From Cesiribacteraceae bacterium YIM B00369 (GTDB lineage: Bacteria; Bacteroidota; Bacteroidia; Cytophagales; Cyclobacteriaceae), in contig JAFMYY010000035.1 in the NCBI GenBank assembly GCA_017948555.1, positions 1-39,202 of the forward strand: a DNA stretch of 39,202 bases. Direction: 5' to 3'. Numbering within the stretch: the stretch's first letter is position 1; each line of letters starts with the position of its first letter. Under the pieces are notes generated by a model that saw only the letters and a program-made list of their open reading frames with translations, did no database searches and was not told where the DNA came from. This document shows positions 33,805-39,202 of this stretch, one piece after another. The translations under genes were made by a program, and so were the position numbers.

Positions 33805-35970
33805 ATGGCAGACGAAACTAACGATAAAGTAACTAAGAAGAAGGCGCCTTCCACCCGCAAAAAGGCTGAAGCAAAAGCAACAGATGAAAAGAGTGTTGCC
33901 GGAGCCAAAAAGAAAACGGTGGCAAAAAGTGGCACAGGAGCTAAGAAAAAAGTGGTGGCAAAGGATGGCGCCACCACAAAAAAAACAACTAAGCCCAGAA
34001 CAAAAAAAGTAGTAACACAAATGGATCAGGAACCACAGATACAGCAAAGTCAGGAGACGGATACATGGAGCCTGTTTACCGATTTTGATATCCACCTGTT
34101 TCGCGAAGGCAGGCATTTCAGCCTGTACAAAAAACTGGGTTCCCATGTAAGGGAATGGCAGGGGCAAAAAGGAGTTGTTTTTGCAGTGTGGGCTCCTAAC
34201 GCTCAAATTGTGTCGGTTGTTGGAAATTTTAACCAGTGGAACCGCGACAGTCATCCAATGCATCCGCGGATGGATAGCTCAGGTATCTGGGAAATTTTTA
34301 TTCCGGATCTTGAGCCGGGAGAGGTTTACAAATACTTTATCCGCTCCAACAATGGCTATGAGGTGGAGAAAGCCGACCCTTATGCATTCAGTACCGAGGT
34401 GCCTCCTCAAACAGCTTCAGTGGTATCGGACCTTAACTACAGCTGGTCCGACAACAAATATATGGAGAGCAGGAAGGAGAAGGCTGAAAAGCCTAAGCCA
34501 ATGTCTGTTTATGAAGTACACCTGGCTTCCTGGATGCGTGTACCTGAGGAAGATAACCGCTCCCTTACCTACAGGGAGATGGCTAACAAGCTGGTGAATT
34601 ATGTGCAGGATATGGGCTACACCCACGTGGAATTACTTCCTGTAATGGAACATCCGTTTGGAGGCTCATGGGGATATCAGGTTACCGGTTATTTTGCCCC
34701 TTCCAGCCGCTTTGGATCACCGCAGGATTTTATGTACCTCATAAACGAGCTGCATAATGCCGGTGTTGGTATTATCCTTGACTGGGTTCCTTCTCACTTC
34801 CCGAGCGATGAGCACGGCCTGGTATACTTTGATGGTACCCATTTGTTTGAGCATGCCGATCCGAGGAAAGGTTTTCACCCCGACTGGAACAGCTACATAT
34901 TTAACTATGGCAGGAATGAAGTTAAATGTTTCCTGATCAGCAGTGCCCTGTTCTGGCTTGAAATGTACCATGTGGATGGTTTACGTGTGGATGCTGTGGC
35001 CTCTATGCTCTACCTGGATTACTCCCGTAAACAGGGCGAGTGGATCCCGAATGAGCATGGCGGTAATGAAAACCTTGAGGCAATACAGTTGCTGAGAGAA
35101 TTTAATGAAGCTGTTTACAGCCAGTTCCCTGATACTGATACAATTGCGGAAGAATCTACTTCTTTCCCGATGGTATCACGTCCTGTTTATATGGGAGGTC
35201 TGGGCTTTGGTCAGAAATGGATGATGGGTTGGATGCACGATTCGCTTACCTACTTCCAGAAGGACCCTGTGCACCGCCAGCACCACCAGAACGATATTAC
35301 GTTTAGCTTGTATTATGCATTTTCAGAGAATTTTATGCTGCCGCTTTCTCACGATGAGGTGGTGCATGGAAAAGGTTCTCTGCTCGGAAAAATGCCCGGG
35401 GATGAATGGCAGCGCTTTGCAAACCTCCGTGCGCTTTATTCCTATATGTTTACCCACCCGGGAACCAAGCTTATGTTCATGGGCTGCGAAATTGCCCAGC
35501 CCGGCGAATGGAACCACGACAGCAGCCTTGACTGGCATCTGCTCGAATACGGCAACCACGATGGCGTCCGGAAAATGGTAAAAAGCCTCAACCAGCTGTA
35601 CAAAGAGAATCCACCGCTTTACGAACTGCAGTTTGAACAGGGAGGATTTGAATGGATCGACAACAATGACTGGGCAAATTCCGTACTGAGCTATATCCGG
35701 AAAGATAAAGAAGGAAATCATTTACTGGTGGTTTGTAATTTTACTCCTGTGGTGAGAGAGAACTATTCCATAGGAGTGCCTGAAGAAGGCAGTTACCAGG
35801 AAATATTTAATTCTGATAATACTGAATTTGGCGGAAGCGGCGTTTTAAATGGAGAAGCTTTGGAAACAACTCAGGTTCCGGCACATGGCCGTGATCATTC
35901 TCTGTCTTTGACCCTTCCTCCACTTGGTGTTACTGTACTTCAGTTTTTAAAATCGGGAAAAAGGAAGTAA
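33805..35970 (+). CDS. glgB: 1,4-alpha-glucan branching enzyme with lysine-rich N-terminal tail
   Basis: This 721-aa GH13 branching enzyme introduces alpha-1,6 branches. Residues 1-72 are a Lys/Ala/Thr-rich tail with 21 Lys and 2 Arg, including the repeated block GAKKKTVAKSGTGAKKKVVA, resembling histone H1-type tails. Met73 (34021) could begin a conventional 649-aa enzyme. The ATG at 33805 is preferred because it lies 8 bases after treS, as expected within the operon. A CBM48 domain follows (about 90-200, FAVWAPNAQIVSVVGNFNQW). The catalytic residues are Asp396 (DGLRVDAVASM), Glu449 (IAEESTSFP) and Asp517 (PLSHDEVVHGK); their spacings of 53 and 68 equal those of E. coli GlgB. The tail takes the place of the E. 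coli N1 domain. A terminator follows the gene. Confidence 0.93.
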   Translation: MADETNDKVTKKKAPSTRKKAEAKATDEKSVAGAKKKTVAKSGTGAKKKVVAKDGATTKKTTKPRTKKVVTQMDQEPQIQQSQETDTWSLFTDFDIHLFREGRHFSLYKKLGSHVREWQGQKGVVFAVWAPNAQIVSVVGNFNQWNRDSHPMHPRMDSSGIWEIFIPDLEPGEVYKYFIRSNNGYEVEKADPYAFSTEVPPQTASVVSDLNYSWSDNKYMESRKEKAEKPKPMSVYEVHLASWMRVPEEDNRSLTYREMANKLVNYVQDMGYTHVELLPVMEHPFGGSWGYQVTGYFAPSSRFGSPQDFMYLINELHNAGVGIILDWVPSHFPSDEHGLVYFDGTHLFEHADPRKGFHPDWNSYIFNYGRNEVKCFLISSALFWLEMYHVDGLRVDAVASMLYLDYSRKQGEWIPNEHGGNENLEAIQLLREFNEAVYSQFPDTDTIAEESTSFPMVSRPVYMGGLGFGQKWMMGWMHDSLTYFQKDPVHRQHHQNDITFSLYYAFSENFMLPLSHDEVVHGKGSLLGKMPGDEWQRFANLRALYSYMFTHPGTKLMFMGCEIAQPGEWNHDSSLDWHLLEYGNHDGVRKMVKSLNQLYKENPPLYELQFEQGGFEWIDNNDWANSVLSYIRKDKEGNHLLVVCNFTPVVRENYSIGVPEEGSYQEIFNSDNTEFGGSGVLNGEALETTQVPAHGRDHSLSLTLPPLGVTVLQFLKSGKRK

Positions 35971-35988
35971 ATTACAGTTGTAAATCTA

Positions 35989-36029
35989 ATGCCGGATGTT
36001 CCTGTAAAGGAAAATCCGGCATCTTTTTA
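35989..36029 (+). terminator. Terminator of the glgE-treS-glgB operon
   Basis: The outer stem is ATGCCGGAT/ATCCGGCAT and the inner stem TTCCT/AGGAA, followed by CTTTTTATT. It starts 18 bases after the glgB stop. Confidence 0.9.
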
Positions 36030-36054
36030 TTATATCGAGTAAATTTTTGTTTGC

Positions 36055-37056
36055 ATGAAAGAGAATCCACTTACCTATCAGGAAGTCATTAACATGGAAC
36101 TTCCTGAAATTATTGTTTATGTAGCTCCCTTATTTTTTATTTTTGTTGCAATTGAATGGTATATGGGCATCAGGAAGCAGCAAAAATTGTATGATCCTAA
36201 AGACTTTGCTGCAGCCACTACTATCGGACTGATAAATGTAGGGGTGAATTTGCTTACTAAAGTTTTTGTTTTTTCCATTGTATTATTTTTTTACAACCTG
36301 GTGCCATGGAGTGTTCCTATTACATGGTGGTCATTTATTCTGTGTTTCTTTGTATTAGACCTTTGCAGGTACTGGGCACACAGGATCTCCCATGAGCAGC
36401 GGTTCTGGTGGGCCTCTCACGTTACGCACCACAGCTCGGAGCAATATAATTTTTCCGTAGGTTTCCGCTTAAGCTGGGTTCAACAAATGAAGGTAATATT
36501 CTTTTTACCTGTACCTCTGTTAGGCTTTCACCCTTTTGTATTCTTTGTTTGCCACCAGATTGCAGTAGTATATCAGTTCTGGATACATACTGAACTTATT
36601 GATAAGATGCCACGCTGGGTGGAATATTTCTTTGTTACCCCATCTCATCATAGGGTGCATCATGCCACAAACGATCAGTATCTGGATAAAAATTACGGGT
36701 CTACCTTTATTATCTGGGACAGAATATTCGGCACATTTGAGCCTGAAGTTGAAAAGCCGGTTTATGGTATTACAACACCGGTAAACTCTTACAACCCTGT
36801 TTACCTTGTGTTTCATGAGTACATCCGGTTGATTAAAGATTTACGATGGGCACGTTCACCTAAAGAGTTTTTTCAGGTGTTGATCAGTGGTCCCGGAGCC
36901 GAAATTGTTACCCCTGGCGGTAAAAATGTTACAAAAGTAAGCCCTATGCCGGTGAAGTCCGATAAACCTGCCTCTCCCGCAATGAGGAATTTAAGTGCAG
37001 AAAAAAGTACTGGTGGCAGCACGAAGGCTGATATTCCTTCAAAGAAAATAGCCTGA
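36055..37056 (+). CDS. Fatty acid hydroxylase/sterol desaturase family membrane protein
   Basis: This 333-aa membrane di-iron oxygenase family member has three histidine clusters: HRISH at 109-113, HVTHH at 122-126 and HHRVHH at 198-203. About four membrane segments lie at roughly 18-35, 52-75, 85-105 and 155-180. Such enzymes hydroxylate or desaturate lipids using oxygen and reduced electron carriers. After residue about 275 comes a polar C-terminal extension rich in Lys, Ser and Thr that is not part of the domain. An ATG 13 codons downstream (MELPEIIVYV) is an alternative start. It stands alone between two terminators. The lipid substrate is unknown; hydroxylated acyl chains of Bacteroidota sphingolipids or ornithine lipids are candidates by family knowledge only. 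Confidence 0.87.
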   Translation: MKENPLTYQEVINMELPEIIVYVAPLFFIFVAIEWYMGIRKQQKLYDPKDFAAATTIGLINVGVNLLTKVFVFSIVLFFYNLVPWSVPITWWSFILCFFVLDLCRYWAHRISHEQRFWWASHVTHHSSEQYNFSVGFRLSWVQQMKVIFFLPVPLLGFHPFVFFVCHQIAVVYQFWIHTELIDKMPRWVEYFFVTPSHHRVHHATNDQYLDKNYGSTFIIWDRIFGTFEPEVEKPVYGITTPVNSYNPVYLVFHEYIRLIKDLRWARSPKEFFQVLISGPGAEIVTPGGKNVTKVSPMPVKSDKPASPAMRNLSAEKSTGGSTKADIPSKKIA

Positions 37057-37122
37057 AACAAACAGGTATAATAACTCATCCTTTCAATTATTAATATAAC
37101 AAACAGGGATGTGCAGAAAATT

Positions 37123-37158
37123 GAAGCCTTTCCTTAGCCGGAAGGGCTTTTTCTTTTT
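37123..37158 (+). terminator. Terminator after the desaturase-family gene
   Basis: AAGCCTTTCC pairs with GGAAGGGCTT (one G-T) around TTAGCC, and a run of T follows. Confidence 0.85.
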
Positions 37159-37161
37159 TAA

Positions 37162-37169
37162 TAAATTTG
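37162..37169 (+). promoter_or_regulatory. Candidate Bacteroidota -7 box for the MoeB-like gene
   Basis: TAAATTTG fits TAnnTTTG and lies 54 bases before the ATG at 37224, immediately after the preceding terminator. The -33 element is not clear. Confidence 0.45.
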
Positions 37170-37223
37170 TTTATTTCGTAACGGAAAGGGAGAGTTCCTC
37201 CTCCGGAAATTTTATATCAGCAC

Positions 37224-38390
37224 ATGAATAATTCCACAGAATTTACTAAAGAAGAACTGGAACGCTATAGCAGGCACCTGATTATTCCGGAGTTTAATAT
37301 TGAAGGACAAAGGCGCCTGAAAGAAGCTAAAGTGCTTGTGGTTGGTGCAGGAGGTCTTGGAAGTCCCTTATTGCAGTATATTGTGGCTGCGGGGGTTGGA
37401 ACTATAGGTATAGTTGATTTTGATGTGGTGGAAGCCTCAAATTTACAGCGGCAGGTGCTGTTTTCCATGCATGACCTTGGGCGGCCGAAAGTTGAGGCAG
37501 CAAGAGAGCGGCTTCTTGCCCAGAACCCGTACATTAACATAAATATTTATAATACCCGCCTTAGTTCTGAAAATGCCCTGGATATAATTCGTGATTATGA
37601 TATAGTCGCAGACGGAACAGACAATTTCCCAACCCGTTATCTGGTAAATGATGCCTGTGTTTTGCTTGGGAAGGTAAATGTTTATGCATCTATTTTCCGT
37701 TTTGACGGGCAGCTTTCGGTATTCAATTTTATGGAAGCGAATGGTGAGCGGGGGCCCAACTACCGTGATTTATTTCCTTCACCTCCGCCTCCGGGAATGG
37801 TACCAAGCTGTGCAGAGGGAGGTGTAATTGGTGTATTGCCGGGTATACTAGGAAGCTTGCAGGCAAATGAGGTAATAAAAATTGCAAGCGGATTAGGGGA
37901 ACCCCTGAGTGGAAAGTTAGTGTTAATAGATACGCTCAGCTTTGAGATGAGAACCCTTAATGTGGGAAAAGACGACAATAATCCTTTGTCAGGAAAAAAT
38001 CCAGTGCAGAAGGAGCTGATTGACTATAAGGAATTTTGTGGTTTCGGAAATGCAGAAACAGAACAGGTTTTCACTCCTGAAGTAAGCGTTTCGGAGCTGA
38101 AAGGAATGCTGGAACGGAATGAGGATTTTCAGCTTATTGATGTAAGGGAGCCATACGAATATGAAATCTGTAACATTGGCGGGGAACTGATTCCCCTTAA
38201 AAGTCTGGAAGAGCAATTGGATAAAGTTGGAAAAAACACGAAGGTTGTTGTACATTGCAGAAGCGGAAAGCGTAGTGGGGAGGCAATTCAGCTGTTACAG
38301 GACAAATATGGTCTGAAGAACCTGTATAACCTTAAAGGTGGTATTTTAGCCTGGGCAGAGGAAATTGATCCGTCGCTGCCCAGATACTAA
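37224..38390 (+). CDS. MoeB/ThiF-type adenylyltransferase fused to rhodanese domain
   Basis: This 388-aa E1-like enzyme probably activates the C-terminus of a small sulfur carrier (MoaD- or ThiS-like) by adenylylation and passes on sulfur. The adenylation domain (1-260) has RYSRHLIIPEFNIEGQRRL, the ATP loop VLVVGAGGLGSPL and VADGTDNFPTRYLVND. Cys196 lies in VPSCAEGGVIGVLPGILGSL. A C-terminal rhodanese domain (about 280-385) carries the active-site Cys345 in VVVHCRSGKRSG and LIDVREPYEYE. The two CxxC zinc motifs found in E. coli MoeB and MOCS3/Uba4 are absent. No moa or thi gene is adjacent, so molybdopterin, thiamine and tRNA-thiolation roles remain open. A candidate -7 box precedes it. Confidence 0.88.
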   Translation: MNNSTEFTKEELERYSRHLIIPEFNIEGQRRLKEAKVLVVGAGGLGSPLLQYIVAAGVGTIGIVDFDVVEASNLQRQVLFSMHDLGRPKVEAARERLLAQNPYININIYNTRLSSENALDIIRDYDIVADGTDNFPTRYLVNDACVLLGKVNVYASIFRFDGQLSVFNFMEANGERGPNYRDLFPSPPPPGMVPSCAEGGVIGVLPGILGSLQANEVIKIASGLGEPLSGKLVLIDTLSFEMRTLNVGKDDNNPLSGKNPVQKELIDYKEFCGFGNAETEQVFTPEVSVSELKGMLERNEDFQLIDVREPYEYEICNIGGELIPLKSLEEQLDKVGKNTKVVVHCRSGKRSGEAIQLLQDKYGLKNLYNLKGGILAWAEEIDPSLPRY

Positions 38391-38469
38391 AGCTGATGCC
38401 GGAAGGGAAAAATCAGATTACTGAACATAATTTTTAATTCTTATTTTATCATTTTTAATTCATTATAAC

Positions 38470-39108
38470 ATGTCACTGAAACTTGGAGAAATAGCGCCGG
38501 ACTTTACGGCTGAGACTACAGAAGGTGAAATTAAATTTCACGAATGGCTGGGCGATCAATGGGGGATTCTGTTTTCTCACCCTGCTGATTTTACGCCTGT
38601 TTGTACTACTGAACTGGGTGAGGTAGCCCGCCTGAAAGGTGAGTTCGATAAGCGGAATACTAAAGTTATTGCTGTTAGTGTTGATAACCTGGAATCTCAC
38701 AACAGGTGGATACCGGATATAAATGAAACACAGAATACGAACATGAACTTCCCTATTATAGCGGATGAAGATCGTAAAGTAGCGCAACTATACAGCATGA
38801 TTCACGAAAGCGCAAACGATAAACTTACCGTCCGTTCTGTGTTCATCATTGGTCCTGACAAAAAGATTAAACTGACAATTACTTATCCTGCTTCCACAGG
38901 GCGTAATTTCCAGGAAATCATCAGGGTGCTGGAATCTCTGCAGTTAACGGCAGAATATAGCGTGGCAACCCCTGTAAACTGGGTAAACGGACAGGATTGC
39001 ATTGTTTCTCCGGCTATCAAGACTGAAGATATTCCTGCAAAATTCCCGAAAGGACATAAAGTAATAAAGCCTTACCTGCGTACTACACCACAGCCAAATA
39101 TTGACTGA
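38470..39108 (+). CDS. Prx6-type peroxiredoxin
   Basis: This 212-aa thiol peroxidase reduces hydrogen peroxide and organic hydroperoxides in the cytosol. The peroxidatic Cys45 lies in the signature PADFTPVCTTE (PxxxTxxC), and the conserved Arg in LTVRSVFIIGPDKKI completes the site. The length and C-terminal arm (VATPVNWVNGQDCIVSPAI) place it in the Prx6/1-Cys group. Cys177 lies in that arm and could act as a resolving Cys or be neutral. There is no signal peptide. It begins 79 bases after the MoeB-like gene on the same strand, with an AT-rich gap that probably holds its own promoter. It is the last gene before the terminal repeat. Confidence 0.92.
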   Translation: MSLKLGEIAPDFTAETTEGEIKFHEWLGDQWGILFSHPADFTPVCTTELGEVARLKGEFDKRNTKVIAVSVDNLESHNRWIPDINETQNTNMNFPIIADEDRKVAQLYSMIHESANDKLTVRSVFIIGPDKKIKLTITYPASTGRNFQEIIRVLESLQLTAEYSVATPVNWVNGQDCIVSPAIKTEDIPAKFPKGHKVIKPYLRTTPQPNID

Positions 39109-39164
39109 TTTAGTCAGGTTTAGTATCAACTGGCAGAAATAAAAAAAATCCCGGCTATTCTTTT

Positions 39165-39202
39165 GAGGCCACTGAAAAAGGTCTAGATATTTAATATACC
39201 TT
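39165..39202. repeat. Right copy of 38-bp terminal inverted repeat
   Basis: It is the exact reverse complement of bases 3-40. It begins 57 bases after the peroxiredoxin stop and runs to the last base of the window, so the repeated element may extend beyond it. Confidence 0.85.

Noticed and set aside
1-39202. The whole window as a composite transposon or mobile island bounded by inverted repeats
   Set aside because: No transposase, integrase or cargo typical of mobile elements is present, the content is housekeeping and metabolic, and the repeats coincide with the window edges, which suggests assembly ends.
1-39202. CRISPR arrays, tRNA or rRNA genes, restriction-modification or toxin-antitoxin systems
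   Set aside because: I looked for regularly spaced repeats, T-arm motifs and family hallmarks and found none. The HNH protein has no partner gene.

Overview
The window looks like chromosomal DNA of a Bacteroidota bacterium, probably from the Cytophagales. Several genes have the Bacteroidota -7 promoter motif TAnnTTTG upstream, Shine-Dalgarno sites are weak or absent, and the gene set fits (SerB-SerA fusion, FadL plus SGNH lipoprotein pair, Skp-like protein, YpdA). The order-level placement is an inference from gene content. There are 31 supported protein genes and no tRNA, rRNA, CRISPR array, prophage or transposase gene. The two ends carry a perfect 38-bp inverted repeat, best explained as the edges of a repeated element where the assembled piece stops.

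Layout. 0.1-4.4 kb: minus-strand SGNH lipoprotein and FadL-type outer-membrane channel (operon), then a YpdA-type bacillithiol-disulfide reductase. 4.6-7.8 kb: hotdog thioesterase, 4-TM holin-like protein, AlbA_2/Schlafen regulator, an acidic unknown protein and an HDAC-like deacetylase. 8.0-11.3 kb: two rhomboid protease paralogues with a Skp/OmpH-like chaperone and a DinB-like protein between them, then a REP/MITE-like repeat. 11.6-13.8 kb: cyclophilin and both exonuclease VII subunits. 14-16.6 kb: secreted trehalase and a double-domain universal stress protein.

16.6-22.8 kb: a serine-biosynthesis neighbourhood, with a divergent SerC-like aminotransferase, glutamate dehydrogenase and a SerB-SerA fusion. 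Inside it lies a plus-strand lipoprotein of beta-lactamase fold that has lost its catalytic motifs. It is preceded by a GC-rich block of four tandem hairpins, a candidate structured RNA that I cannot assign to a family. 22.8-28.4 kb: a long non-coding stretch, GH43 glycosidase, DUF427 protein, GH31 alpha-glucosidase and a small HNH protein.

28.4-36 kb: a compact operon glgE, treS-mak fusion, glgB. This is the GlgE pathway, which turns trehalose into maltose, maltose-1-phosphate, linear alpha-1,4-glucan and finally branched glucan. All three polypeptides keep their GH13 catalytic residues. GlgB carries an unusual lysine-rich, histone-H1-like N-terminal tail. The trehalase and the GH31 enzyme plausibly handle the same sugars, giving the window a trehalose/alpha-glucan theme. 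36-39.1 kb: fatty acid hydroxylase/sterol desaturase family protein, MoeB/ThiF-rhodanese protein and a Prx6-type peroxiredoxin.

Most genes belong to known families. The least explained signals are the hairpin array at about 18.0-18.13 kb, the degenerate lipoprotein after it, the GlgB tail and several long palindromes in gene-free DNA.
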